From positions 620,001-684,000 of the forward strand of contig NW_027063379.1 of the NCBI RefSeq assembly GCF_032884065.1: DNA of 64,000 nucleotides. Reading direction: 5' to 3'. The first letter of the stretch is position 1. Each line of letters begins with the position of its first letter. The notes below the pieces were generated by a model. The model worked only from the letters and a program-made list of their open reading frames with translations, was not told where the DNA came from and made no database searches. Shown here piece by piece: positions 32,007-43,989 of the stretch. The translations under genes and the position numbers were made by a program. Source of the DNA: Artemia franciscana (lineage: Eukaryota; Arthropoda; Branchiopoda; Anostraca; Artemiidae).

Positions 32007-33100
32007 TCAAACAGTTCGTGGTACGAACAGTACGTAAGAAGCGAGTCGCCCCCCCCCCCCCTCCCAAAAAAAAACGAAGATGTAAAAAAAGGGAATTTTG
32101 ATAACAATTGATCGATCAAAAGAATTGGCTTTTATACTGAATCCAAATAAACTAAGATTTGTAAAGTTTAATGTTCCCCATCATAAGCTACGATGCAGAA
32201 AAAATTTGCATCAATTTCCGAAAAGAGGATCCCCCAAAAGTTCAAATAATCTTAATGAAGATTAACCACTAGATTCAGGGAGTCAGAGAATACTCTTATA
32301 AAAGTTTCAAGGGGTATATTTACAAAAATGTGGAATTTTATTTTGCTTGCCAAAGATTACGGACGAGGGATGTATTTTCCCCATGGATGATTGTATAAGC
32401 CAATGGTCCCAGAACGTCGGTATATCGCTTGCTGCAGCAAAATCAGAAGTTCTAGGACCCCTTTTAAGTGACCAAAGAGATTGGAGGGAAACAAGCCCCC
32501 GCCCAAACCCCTTTTTCCAGTCATTTGGTAAAAAGTTTGGGAGAACCATTTGATTCAGCATAGTAGAAAGATCCAATAGCTATATCTCTTGGAATGGCAA
32601 GACGCCCCACAGCCATTGGAAATTTATTTTCTGTGAGAGTATTTCACAGAGCGAATTTCAGTGGAAAGCCCAGTTAGGGAATTTTTACAGGAGAATTTTA
32701 CACTGGGATGGGGGATTCCATAGCAGAATTTTAAAAAAGATCAGATATTAAGTATAAAAGTTTTTTCAGTCAAAAATATGGGGGAAAATTATATTTAACA
32801 GGAACAGAAATTATCCCATATTTGAAAAATTACGAGAGAAATTATCCCTCTTCTCTGTTTCATCTTTGCTAAACCAAAGTTTTTTAGTTCTTTTAGAAGT
32901 TTCTTATTACAATTCATCAGCTTTTGTGATTCAGGAGTCGTTCTCAAAGAATTAGGACAAAACTCAAACTTCAGCGTAAAAACCGGGGATGAGGAAGAGA
33001 TAGTCCCCTTTTATTTAGTTTTCCTTTTGTAGCTGTTCCTTTGAAGTTTTAATGTCACTCCTTACTTATAGCTGATTTTTTTTTTTTATTAAATTTTAAA
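32007..33100 (+). mobile_element. Divergent family A element
   Basis: It starts TCAAACAGTTCGTGGTACG and keeps the same block order but with many substitutions and a C-run replacing part of the 5' block. 32640-32730 resembles the GGGGTATTTTCC minisatellite. 32750-33090 is a decayed palindromic 3' part with TTCAGCGTAAA and TTTTAATGTCACTCCTTAC. It is probably the oldest family A copy here. Confidence 0.65.
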
Positions 33101-33164
33101 ACAATGTAAATTTATCGTCTTAGAAAAAATCTGAGTACTTGTTAAGTATAGCGACTACCCCCAA

Positions 33165-33800
33165 AAAGTTAATTATAGCGAATGCAGGCAAGAAGTGAAG
33201 TCAGAAAACAGTTCTACTTCATAAATTTCAGAATAATTCTAGCTAACACATCTTGCATGCAGACCCGCTATACTATACTCCCAACTCCCATCCTGATGTG
33301 CAAATATATAGCCCAAATTATAAACTTCCCGTCTATTCTCCCAATTCGGCTTTCTTGATTCAACCTGTGAGTCTCTAAATTGAATCACTGTGACTATACA
33401 AGAACCGGAAAACAAGCGACAGCTGACCGAATCATTAGACTTATATGATTATAAGTACCCAAATCTAATCATTAGATAGAAAGCATTGATCTCTAGCAAA
33501 AGAATGTTCGCCTAATCTAATTTCTGAATGATCTTTTCACTGATTTGAGTTTGTTATTGTTTCTTCCATTTCACTTCGCTGTTTTTTTTAGTTTTTCCTT
33601 CTCTTTTTCGAGCGCAAAGGACGGCATAGCAAAGGTACTTGCCGGAATATGTGCATTGTCATTTTGAAGACTAGCAGCTACTTAGTAGTTTTTGATCTCT
33701 TATTGTTTCAACACAAGTTTTGAAAATGTATGCCCTAGCAGTGTATCTGCTATGCCCTAGCAGTGCATCAAAATGTGAGGCGCTTGCGTATTCTTAGACT
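33165..33800. repeat. Family C half plus family F block, copy 2
   Basis: 33165-33440 carries AATTATAGCGA, CATCTTGCATGCAGACCCGC and GATGTGCAAATATATAGCCC. 33480-33600 (TCTAATTTCTGAATGA..TTTCACT) and 33605-33790 (GGACGGCATAGCAAAGG, CTTGCCGGAATATGTGC) follow. The order is the same at 44970-45800, so a block of at least 600 bp is duplicated. Confidence 0.75.
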
Positions 33801-35800
33801 AACATATTCCTGCTCATGTCCCTCTTGACTGGGAGGACTTTTTTCTCCGTCTACCAGTATTTCCTCTTATGTAGCCTACTATACTTACTACACGGAATTG
33901 TTCTTATGTTTCAAAAACGTTGGTTTTAAATAACCCCAAGTGAAATACCTGAAAAGGGTTCTGGGTCTGTCTAATGAGTTATTTCCTAGATAGAACTAAC
34001 CCTTCCAGATGTCTTTAAAATAAGTAAAAACTTCAAAAATTCTGAGCATTTTGGTTTAATATTTATATATTTTCTAAAGCACCCTCCCCCACTCCCCAGT
34101 CTACAGTCTTTTCTAAATCATATTAAAATTGGCATCCCCTTTCCTGCATATTTTACATCAACCTTATCAGGAGGACTTTCTTAAGCCCCTCTTAGATCTT
34201 AACCCTGCTTCTTTTGTTACTTATTTTGGGTCCCTTCCTCTTCAGCTAAAAATTTCTTCGTCTCCCTCAGAAAATTTATCGTTTCTTTGTACCAACTAAT
34301 GTTTGGTTTTCAATATCATAACTTATTTTTACAATCTAAATCCCTATGCGTCCAGCTCAGGGTAGCTTTCTGTCCTTCCTCCTTAGATTCCTAACGTACT
34401 TTGTTCATTCAAATGTTTACTTTTTAGTACTACTTTAATACATTTCAGACGTTTTTTACCTTTCATCATTTGATGTTCAACTCTCAACCCTCGCCCCTCC
34501 ACTCCCCCCAATGGCCAAACTACCTTTATTTCTCCTATATTTAAAGCTAAGCTTTCCCAGACGTATTTATATTTTTCATTACCTCCGGTTTCAGCTTCAA
34601 GTACACCGGTTAGGTAAAGCAGGAACACTGACTATAGATTTTACCAACCTCTTGGTAAAATTTTTCTCCGGGTTATAAACAACACCAGATAGGCTCTCGT
34701 GGCAACCTTTGACAGTTGCTCTAAGACAGTTGGCAAAACGCAGATCTAGATCACTTGTCAACTAATCAGCATTATCGTATGGAGAAGACATTTCCTTCTA
34801 GGTGGTATGTCTGTGATTTGTCTCATGGACATTTTAGACGGATGAATTCGGGGTGAGTGATTTGTTAAAATCTAAAATTTCTCAAATAAAAACAAAATCT
34901 TTGATTTTAGTGCACACATTTTTCCTATGGCCCGTTAATGTCGGTAAATAAATACTTCAAACTTTTAAATTATAAAAAGGATTCTGTTTTCAAAGTTTTT
35001 GTGTCTTTCAGTAATAAATTTTAGTTTTATTTAAAATTATATTTAAATATTCAATTTCGTTCAAAAAGTTATTTTTAAATTTAAATTTTGTCTTAAATAT
35101 AATTTAGTTGATGTGTTTCTTTCCGTTGTTTTACTTTTTACCTCTTCTTCTTCTCTCTCTTTCATAACATAATTTAAACTTTGAAATCTAAACCTCCCTG
35201 AATTAAGTTAATATCCTTCATTTATTTGACAGACAAACCAATTTATTTGCTGCAATTTTTTCTTTCTCGCCTCTAATGGACTTACATCTGTAGGGGAATT
35301 TAAAACAGATAGATTTTGGAATTGAAAACAAGTTGGTAGCCCTAGAATAAAAGAGTTAAGAGCCATGGCTAATTGAAAAAAAAACCCAAGACTGATAATC
35401 TGAGTAAGAGGCAAAGCTGGCAAAAGCCTTTTCTTTTTAAGCATCAGGGCAATAAGATTTTTCTAAGAATTTTCGAGAAAAACTCGTACCTTACCCAGAA
35501 CATAAGGCGATACTCATCATCTATGGTTTCAACAGACTCAAACTCTTATTATCCATTGTTAGTTGATCCACTATTATTATCCACTATAGTTGATCCACTG
35601 TCAAACCCCGCGAAGGAGATATAGAAGCTAAAATCGTCTTGTTGTCTTACTGAAAAATTAAATATTCTTAATTATATACAAAGTTCACTTTTTACCAGGC
35701 TTTGATATAACATTTTATAAGGTAATAATCATTAAAAAGTTCACACTAATTTTTTTCATGCTTATATAAAAGGAGTAATTCTCGAGACAAGCTATATCAT
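33801..35800. other. Unassigned sequence
   Basis: No credible gene is present. Pyrimidine-rich DNA at 34080-34550 could be an eroded element in complement, but no motif is legible. The frames at 34383-34628, 35208-35444 and 35373-35624 have no domain and overlap on opposite strands. GTTGATCCACTATTATTATC is partly duplicated at 35560-35600. Confidence 0.35.
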
Positions 35801-36275
35801 TTAACTGCAACTACGTGAAGTCTCTAAGACTTCACGTAGTTGCCAAATCACCAAATCTTCAGGTTTGGTATTTTGCTTTAAAGACGACGAAGTAGAATTA
35901 TGATGTAGTAACAATCTCGTTTTTAAATTCTGGTTAGTACGTCCCACATAAGAGCTTCCACAAGTACATGGGATTTTATAAACCCCACTTTGGTGCTCTA
36001 CGGAAGTCCGATCCTTTCCAGAATTTAAAAAACTAGCCAAAGTATTATTACCTCTTAAAGCTACCTTTAACCCATTATTTTGTAAAATTCTTTTAAGTTT
36101 TTCACTCAAACCTAGAACATATGGTAGAGAACAAAAAATATCTTTCTTTTCTGTTGTTTTCAGAATATCGTCAGAACATTCTAGAAATGTTTTCCTTCTT
36201 TTCGAAAAAGTCTGGTCAATTAACCAGCCCGGATAATGGTTACTTATTAAAATCTCTTTTAACAACCTCTATATA
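35801..36275 (-). pseudogene. Penelope-like element fragment: RT end and GIY-YIG endonuclease
   Basis: A single minus-strand frame of 154 codons is open. It begins with LLKEILISNHYPGWLID, which fits the end of a Penelope-like RT thumb, followed by a linker with SLPYVLGLSEKLKRIL. The GIY-YIG nuclease start is unmistakable: SGVYKIPCTCGSSYVGRTNQ and LKTRLLLHH, with the paired cysteines that mark Penelope endonucleases. The nuclease would nick the target to prime cDNA synthesis. The catalytic RT half is absent, and the distal part of the nuclease is cut short at a 37-bp palindrome (35807-35843). It is a fragment, not a working element. Confidence 0.85.
35807..35843. repeat. Perfect 17-bp inverted repeat, 3-base loop
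   Basis: GCAACTACGTGAAGTCT and its exact complement are separated by CTA. It lies at the truncated end of the Penelope fragment, so it looks like a snap-back junction formed at insertion or truncation. Confidence 0.95.
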
Positions 36276-36985
36276 ATAGAGATTATAGTTTGCTGCATAT
36301 AACACTCAGATAAAGAGCAATCAAGGATTACAAAAAAATATAGTAGGTGTGGAATTTTTACTTTCATTTTAAAAGAAATGACATCTATTTTTTTGGAAAG
36401 ATGGATAAGGGCAAATGCTATTGAAATGTTTGTAATATAAATGAAATCACAGAGAAAAGGAAAATGTTGATAAAAATAACATTGAGTCTAGCTACGACTG
36501 ATTTTAATTATTATGTTTGGAGTTGAAGCAACAGGAAATATGTATTTTGTATTCAGAAAACATACTCACTCGTTAGTTTTATCCAAACAATGCTAGCATA
36601 AAGTTGTGATTGCATATTGGGATAGGAAATACAACAGATCAGTCATTTATAAGAATTTGATATTGCCATCTATATTTTTTTTTAAAGCATACACCTCAAA
36701 CATAGGTAGCGTTGACTATGAAATAATTGCTGGTAAAATCATATAATTTATTCTTATATTTTATTGTGCAGAATTTAAAATGAAATATTCAGTTTTGTTT
36801 CGAAAATTTGGTATATCTGATACGTTGTACCCACAATACTTTATACAGACTTGGCAAAAAAATTAAATAGTCTATTGTGGCAAAAAAAAAAAATCATCCG
36901 TAAATACTACTTCAGGATATTTCAATTTCCATTTATATGTACTTAACATCGACAATAATACACACATTCCGAATTACTATAAAGA
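36276..36985. other. Unassigned AT-rich sequence
   Basis: Nothing is recognised beyond poly-A/T runs. Confidence 0.4.
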
Positions 36986-37339
36986 ATGCATCAATTAAGA
37001 GTAAGAAAAAAAATTAGATCTACGTTGCATGGCCAACGTGAGGTGTTGCGGCAACCCTTGTTCGGCTTCGCCGAGTGCAACACTGCGAGTGCAATGCTGC
37101 GAGAGCAACACTTTGGTTTTGTTTCCTCGCTTCGATTAAACGCTGATTATGATTATCTGATTATCTCTCATTACGAAAAAGAGAGAGAAGTACTAATAAA
37201 TTACTGTGAGAAGGCATTTAATGCATTCACAATAAGTTCTGTTCTGGGACACCACACGTCTCCTCCTTGGGCTAGGCAACTAAGCACAAACCTCTTAGGT
37301 AGATTTGTTAAGACTACTGGTTTGGTTCATTCCTTATAA
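36986..37339 (+). CDS. Open frame of 117 codons, unrecognised
   Basis: ATG to TAA with no interruption and a GC-richer first half, but no recognisable domain. Part of it comes from a short degenerate repeat (GAGTGCAACACTGCGAGTGCAA) and a CGGCTTCGCCG hairpin, and several residues follow from that. It could be a chance frame, an exon or a piece of an unknown element. It is listed because it is one of the few single-strand frames of this size outside the repeats. Confidence 0.15.
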   Translation: MHQLRVRKKIRSTLHGQREVLRQPLFGFAECNTASAMLREQHFGFVSSLRLNADYDYLIISHYEKEREVLINYCEKAFNAFTISSVLGHHTSPPWARQLSTNLLGRFVKTTGLVHSL

Positions 37340-38250
37340 TTTTTTTTTTTCACTTTTTTAATAGGAATTTTTGAATCATTTTTCAAAAAGCCCTTTTTAT
37401 CATTTTAGATATATTTTATCAGCATTTGGTTGTATGATATTGGTTATAATGTGTAAAAATTGTATTACTTATTATTATTGTGTTGTATATGTATTTTAAT
37501 TGCTGTTTGACAATGCATAGTTGCAGTATTTTGATTCCTGTTTTACAAAGCAGACAGTTGCCGCAGGCGAATAACCCCCCACCATTAGCAAGTCAAGTGA
37601 TACTGGTTTGGTTCAGTGAATACTGACTGAAGTGACACCCAAGCAAGCTAGTGACAGTTAAAAAAACTTGTTTTTTTTATTTAATCTATAGAAATAACGA
37701 CAAAAAGGTGTTTGATAACTCAGGCACTTCTTATTTATTGAAATACCAGTAAAATTGTGTACATTCTCTTTGCTTCCTAAAAGCACACTGTTCTTCTCTT
37801 AAAGTTTTGTCTACTATATCTCCTAGTCTACAAATTAAACCCTGAATTACTGTTGCTAGCGATAGGACAAATCCTGTGTCCTTACTATGATTACCATCAT
37901 ACTAATTAATTAGCTAGCTGTGGAAACTTATTAATTAGAAAGGCTGTGGCTGATACCTAAAAATCAACAATTTGCTTTTATCACTTTTGTTATACAGAGG
38001 TTTTCATTAAGATTTTCTTAAAATTGGTAGGTGCTACCTTTTTTCAAAAATCGCATTCATAATCTTCGGTAACTTATTTCCAAGCCCATAACCACCATAT
38101 TTAAGAACCCCGTTTACCAATTATCAGCACCTGGGGCATTATCGTGTTTTAATCATTTTATTACTGTCACTTATTCTTCCTCACAAAATAAATCATCCTT
38201 CACATTCCATCGTCCTAGCTTATCTGGAAGTGCTTAAACTAGCAAAACCG
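37340..38250. other. Unassigned sequence
   Basis: 37655-37692 is a stub of the family A 3' terminus (CAGTTAAAAAAACTTG). Otherwise nothing is recognised. Confidence 0.4.
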
Positions 38251-38324
38251 GGACAGACCGACAGACCAACAGACCGACCGACAGAATCTGCGATCGCTAT
38301 ATGTCACTTGGTTAATACCAAGTG
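38251..38324 (+). repeat. GACAGACC simple repeat followed by a 7-bp hairpin
   Basis: GACAGACCGACAGACC-like units run from about 38254 to 38286, then comes CTGCGATCGC, then CACTTGG (38305-38311) and CCAAGTG (38318-38324) around TTAATA. The arrangement of simple repeat plus terminal hairpin looks like a discrete mobile unit, but only one copy is in the window. Confidence 0.55.
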
Positions 38325-38869
38325 CCATAAAAACCAATAAAAAAAAATGACTTTCATCCCAACCCAAACCAGAACAAATGGTTCCAACCACAAATCCACC
38401 ACCTTTTCAAGGGGGAGCCGTACACCGCTTGCCCCCTTCCTCCGTCTGGATCCATCACTGCTTCTGAGGTTCCTTAATCAAAACGTATCCAAAATTTTAT
38501 TTCGAGTGATTAAAGGCTCGGAGAATATATTATTACCGTATCAAATACGGTATGTTACATAATATAAATTCCACTGGAAAACCCTTATGAAAAGGAAACA
38601 ATAGAAACTTATATTTAACTTGAGAACAAAATGAGATAAGTTGAACAAAGGAGCTAGTTTAACAATAGAACTTGTTCAGTTTGACAACTGAACAATTTTT
38701 TCTACAGCTTTTGAGGCAAAAATTTATAGCCCTTTCCCGTAAGCTTTGGGGGCCAGTGAAAACCACAGCGGCAGTGTTATATGACAAGTGGACTATTTTT
38801 AACAAAACACTATCTCAAAATTCTGATCAAATATATTGGGGGGAAAGGTGGCGGGGGGGGGGGAGCTAG
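38325..38869. other. Unassigned sequence
   Basis: No feature is recognised; the short frames have no domain. Confidence 0.35.
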
Positions 38870-39290
38870 CTGCCCTTTAATCGATTTAACAAAGAAAAAT
38901 TTTAATATTAAATCAACATCTTCCAAAGTATATATCACCACCCCTTCCAAAATAACTTTATATAACCCCGGGCACAACATACAACCATTGTCGCCTAAGC
39001 TCCGGGGGCCTATTGCCCTCCAATCACTTTTGACTCTTAAAAAGAAAACTAGAATTTTAAATTATCAATCAAAAGACCATCCTCCAAGGTTAACATGACC
39101 ACCTCTTCCAAAACAACTATAGACCCCCAGGCCACAACTGAAAGACCTTTCCTCCATGCTCTGGGGGGGCTGTATAAGCCCAAGAGGCATGGTTATATGA
39201 CATATAGACTATTTGCGGGAAAGAGAGCATAGGTGCCTGTAACCCTCCAATCAATTTTAACTCTAAAAAAATTTAACTGGAATAATTAAA
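38870..39290 (-). repeat. Family E, minus orientation, two units
   Basis: GCCCTCCAATCACTTTTGACTC, CCTTCCAAAATAACTTTATA, ACCCCGGGCACAAC and CTCCGGGGGCC appear as complements of the 18.6 kb array, and again within 39010-39290 with more change. Confidence 0.65.
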
Positions 39291-41639
39291 TTTAACTTCG
39301 GCTTATATATAACACATTTCAAAGTTCTGTTTTTTGCAAGGGATCAGACGAAAAGCAAAATGATTAAGAGTTGCAGCCCTCTTCATATGTTGTGCAAATT
39401 TTTTTTCCTTTTTACTTCTATATATTTATTGATTTTTAAGACAAAATGTGCAATCAAATGCAATATCAAAGAGAAAAGTGTGGATGTTGCTAAATGGTGG
39501 TATGCCTCACCCTCCTGTGCCACTTATAACTGTTCCAAATTTTATTTGAGACTTCATCTATCTATCTTTTGTCTGTGGAGCATACGGGTTTCTGCTTGAA
39601 AAAATCAGACACAGCAAAAAGGGGAAATTCAAGTTTATTTTTGGTAAAACATTTACCCTGAAAAATGAATCGAATGAAAAGTATTACATACACAAGAGCT
39701 ACACTCCATGTAGGATTATTATTTAAATTTTTAACACATTTGAAAATGAATTTTAAAACATTTGTCTTAACACATTTTAACACATCACTAACCTAAGTGA
39801 TTTTTAACACATTTTTTACGAATATTCATCACAGTCACTCATTTTAAACTAAATATATTCGTGGCAAATTAACACAAGCAGTACTAGAACAGATTAAACA
39901 ATGGAAAAAAATAACAGAAAAATATGTTATTTAAACAAAAAATGAGTTTATCAGGAGAAGAAAGTACACTGTCAGTGTAAGATGTTTTATTTTGAAAACT
40001 AGCATACATTAAGTAATTCATTAACCACAGAAATGACTTTACAACCCCCCTTCCCCCCTTAGTGTGCAAATATATACCCTGAATTGCATATATGCAATAG
40101 ATTTTCTATTATTTTGAAAAAAGCTAGAAAATTTTACGTTGTATAGAGTTATAACGAAATCTCAGATAATATAGATATTAATATTAAACTAATATAGATA
40201 TCTCGTTAAGTGAAAGTATAAAACCCTTTATACTTTCTGCGTTAGCTTCTGTTGGTTTTTTTTTTTTTTAGTATATCCATCAGTGTCTCTGAAACTTTGT
40301 GCGTAAGTGAATGACTGTGGACCTAAAATAAAGTTTTAAATGCCTTGTAAATTATACGGTAGGGATGTTTTCTTTGATAAGAAAACTTGATATCTTATAA
40401 TACACCCAATAGATTGAGATATGTGAAGCTATGATACACATTATCACAATTTAAAGACTGCGATTTTTGTTTTTTAATAAAGAGTGATTTCCCAGACTGA
40501 ATAAAATAGTTGACACCTATGAATATAAAACCAGATGTAAAAAAAAATCCTTGACAACTTTAAAAGATAAGATAAAACTAGACTAATCTTTATAAAAGGG
40601 AATATAAAAGCATTTTGCAGAACGAAAAGACGAGCACCAAGTAAAAGGTTAAGAAATATATTTACTAATAGAGGTGCTAAATAAAAGAGGAACGAGGTGT
40701 AAAGGGGGCTAGGAATAGAGAGAAAAACAGAGGAATGATTTAAGAGATAGAATAGAAGATATTTGTGATTATTTGGATCTTACTTTCGCAAAATATTCAT
40801 TTATAATTTTAGCGTAATTTTCTATTTCGTTTATTTATCAGAAAGGAAACCGAACCATTAATTTTTGTATATTCTTCTTTATCTAAGAGTCTTTCAAAAG
40901 CTCACATGAACGATTGGCCTAAATCCCTAATTTCAAATCAACATGTAAATCAATTAAAATATTCTGTTACTCAATCCAATAATGGAGCTCAAAACCCAAC
41001 CACAAAACCCAAAGAAAAGATTTAAAAGAAATAAGTTAATGTCACAAATTTCCTTCAGTGATTTTCTGCAGATGGAATAGTCCGTAAAGAGGAGGGTCCC
41101 AAAGGGAATTTCCGGTAGAGGGGCGGGGTTTTCCAGCGGAATTTTCTTAAAGAAAAGATTTTCCACCAAACAGAGTTCGTTTAAAGGTTTTTTTTTTGGG
41201 GTTCGATTTTTTGTTTTTTACTGCAGGTTGGCGGAGATCCCAGTCGAAACATACGTTTTTATTTTAACCATTCTTTATTTCACAAATGCGTAAAATCACC
41301 TTCGATTTCTAGATTATAATTCCTTGTTTTTTTTCAAACGTCATGCAGCTTTTATTTTTTTAAATGTTTTTTTGCAAACGCCATTTATTTCTAGAAGTGC
41401 ATGTATTTCCTATCAAAAGCCCTAACTATAAAAAAGCTGTAATTTAACAGAGGTTTCGTGTGAAATTCCAAGAATTTTTTTTTTCAAAATAATAATGTCA
41501 ACAAAACCCTACATTTTATGCGTCAAATTTATGATATTAATTTGGACTTTTTTACGATTCATACAACTTTAATCTAAAAAAACGCAAAACAAATTGTGAA
41601 AATATAGTTAGATAGATTGATAAAATAGATTCTAGGCTG
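39291..41639. other. Unassigned AT-rich sequence
   Basis: No gene is seen. Local items: a degenerate TTTTAACACATTT repeat at 39724-39815; a family C scrap at 40040-40090 (GTGTGCAAATATATACCC); a perfect 11-bp hairpin at 40212-40237; a GGAATTTTC-rich minisatellite-like scrap at 41090-41165. Confidence 0.4.
40212..40237. repeat. Perfect 11-bp hairpin
   Basis: GAAAGTATAAA and TTTATACTTTC around ACCC. Flanking AT-rich inverted motifs extend it weakly. Confidence 0.85.
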
Positions 41640-42635
41640 TTGCCAAGAACTCATATGGTATGAGCTCTAGCAAAATTCCAAAAATTAATAGATTGATTTA
41701 AAAGGAAAATCAAAGGCTTAATGCCGGTCGGGATTTAAAATAAGAGCTCTGAGGCACGATGTCCTTCTAATATCAAAATTCATTGAGATCCGATCACCCA
41801 CTCATAAGTTATAAATACCTCATTTTTCTAATTTTTCCTCTCCCTTCAGCCCCCCAGATGGTCAAATCGGGGAAAACAACTTTATCAAGTCAATTTGTGC
41901 AGCTCCCTGACATTTGCTTATTCTACCCACCAAGTTTCATCCCGATTCCTCCACTCTAAGCTTTGGCCAATATTTCCTATTTCCCCCTCCAACTCCCCCA
42001 GTGTCAACAGATCTGGTCGAAATTAGAAATAAAAGCTCTGAGACATGAGTTCCTTCTAAATATCAAATTTCATTAATATCTGGTAACCCGTTCTTAAGTT
42101 AAAAATACCTCAATTTTTTTATTTTTCCAAATTAACCCCCCTAGCTCCTCCAAAGAGAACAGATCCGTTCCAATTATGTCAATAACGTATCTAGAACTTG
42201 TGCTTATTTTTCTCATAAAGGTTCATCCCCATCTCTCCACTCTAAGCTTTTTCCAAGATTATGAAAATCTGATCCGGGGACTCCTATGTCCCCGGATCAG
42301 ATTCGAGTCGAAAATGGAGCATCTGAGACGTAAGATCCTTCTATATATCAAGCTTCATTAAGATCCGATCACCTATTCATAAGATAAAGATTTCACGTTT
42401 TCCAAGCATTCAGATTTCACCCTACAACTCCCCCAAATGTCACAGAATCTGGTCGGTATTTAAAATTAGAGCTCTAAAGCACAAAATCCTTCTAAATATC
42501 AAATTTCATTAAGATATGATCAACTGTTCGTAAGTTGCAAATACCGCATTTTTTTCTAATTTTTCCACATTATTCCTACCCCCCCCCCCCCGACTCCACC
42601 AAAGAGAGCGGGTCCGGTCCGATTTTGTCAGTCAA
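41640..42635 (+). repeat. Family D: tandem units of about 289 bp, plus orientation
   Basis: The AAGAACTCATATGGTATGAGCTC block is followed by the GCAGCTCCCTGACA segment and then repeated units with TTTCATCCCNATTCCTCCACTC, CAACTCCCCCA and GAGCTCTGAGNCA at about 41744, 42030, 42315 and 42470. This is the same structure as 1135-2202 on the other strand and would be the 3' part of another 5'-truncated LINE copy. Confidence 0.8.
42267..42302. repeat. Perfect 15-bp inverted repeat in a family D unit
   Basis: ATCTGATCCGGGGAC (42267-42281) and its exact complement (42288-42302) flank TCCTAT. Other family D units have only the right arm in context (AATGTCACCAGATCTGGTCG), so the left arm looks like a templated copy. 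Confidence 0.9.
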
Positions 42636-42835
42636 GCAGTTTTAATTATTCATCTGCGGAGAGCCAAAATCAAAACATGCATTGATTCAAAAACTTTCAG
42701 AAATTAAATATAAAACAACAAGTTTTTTAAGGGAAAGTAAGGAGGGGCACTAAAACTTAAAACGTGATTCTGAGACGTAATTCTAAGACGTAATTTCTGT
42801 TTGTTTTAAGTTTTAATGTCGCTTGACAGTGGGCA
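42636..42835 (+). repeat. Family A 3' scrap
   Basis: CTGCGGAGAGCCAAAATCAAAA, CATGCATTGATTCAAAAAC, AACAAGTTTTTTAAGGGAAAG and TTTTAAGTTTTAATGTCGC are family A 3' landmarks in compressed order. Confidence 0.7.
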
Positions 42836-43039
42836 AACTTGGCAGTTAAAGAAAGAGTAACTATTTTTCTAAAGAAGATTTTTAGACCTTTTTCTAAAGA
42901 AGACCTTAGCAAAATGTTTGTATGTTTAGCTAGTTTCACTAAACACCCCCCCCCCGATAAAAACACACCCAAAATCTAGACATGCTGGTGTGGAATAGCA
43001 TTAATCAAGAAAAAGTTGGAAAGTAACCTGACAACCAGA
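42836..43039. other. Spacer with C-run
   Basis: Nothing is recognised apart from an ACACCCCCCCCCGATAAAAAC scrap like the minisatellite arrays. Confidence 0.4.
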
Positions 43040-43985
43040 AAAATATCACAGATATTGAGAAGAGCTAAGAGCTCATATGGCACTTGTTACGAGGTTGGAA
43101 GAGCCAAGACCCATGAACTTGTATGGTATGAGCTCTAGCAAAATTCTAAGAATCATTAGATTGCTTTAAAAGGAAAATCAGAAACTTAATGCCGATCGGG
43201 ATTTCAAATAAAAGCTCTGAGTCACAAGGTCCTTCTAAATATCAAAATTCATTAAGATCCGATCACGCACTCGCAAGTTAAAAATACCTCAATTTTTCTA
43301 GTTTTCCCTCTCCCTTCAGCCCCCCAGATATTCGAATCGGGGAAAACGACTTCATCAAATAAATTTGTACAGCTCCCTGACACACCTACCAATTTTCATC
43401 GTTATAGCACGTCCAGAAGCACCAAACTCGCCAAAGCACTGCACCCCACTATCTAACTCCCCCAAAGAGAGCACATCCAGTCCGGTTACGTCAGTCACAT
43501 ATCTACGACATTTATAAGCATTTTCCAAGATTTCTGTTTACCCCCTCCAGCTCCCCCCAATGTCAATAGATCTGGTCGGGATTTGAAATATGAGATCTGA
43601 GACATGAGTTCCTTCTAAATATCAAATTTCATTAAGATCCGGTCACCCGTTCTTAAGTTAAAAATACCTCAATTTTTCTAATTTTTTCGAACTAATACCA
43701 TCCCCCCTAACTCCACCATAGAGAGTGGATTCAGTCCAGTTATGCAAACCACGGATCTAGGACTTGTGCTTATTCTTCCCACCAAGTTTCATCCCAATCT
43801 CTCCACTCTAAGCGTTTTTCAAAATTTCCCGTTTCCCCCACCAACTCCCCAAATATCACCGGATAAGGTCGGGATTTAAAATAAGATTGCTGAGACACGA
43901 GGTCCTTCTAAATATCAAATTTCATTAACATCCGATCACCCATTAGTAAGTTAGGAACACCTCATTTTTTTTAGTTTTGCCTCTC
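43040..43985 (+). repeat. Family D: LINE 3' UTR-like units, plus orientation
   Basis: It begins with AGAGCTAAGAGCTCATATGGC (the segment that follows the RT frame at 3.8 kb), then the GCAGCTCCCTGACA-type block near 43370-43390 and units with CCACTCTAAGCG and CAACTCCCC. It runs to 43985, where a family A 3' part begins. Confidence 0.8.
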
Positions 43986-43989
43986 TGAA

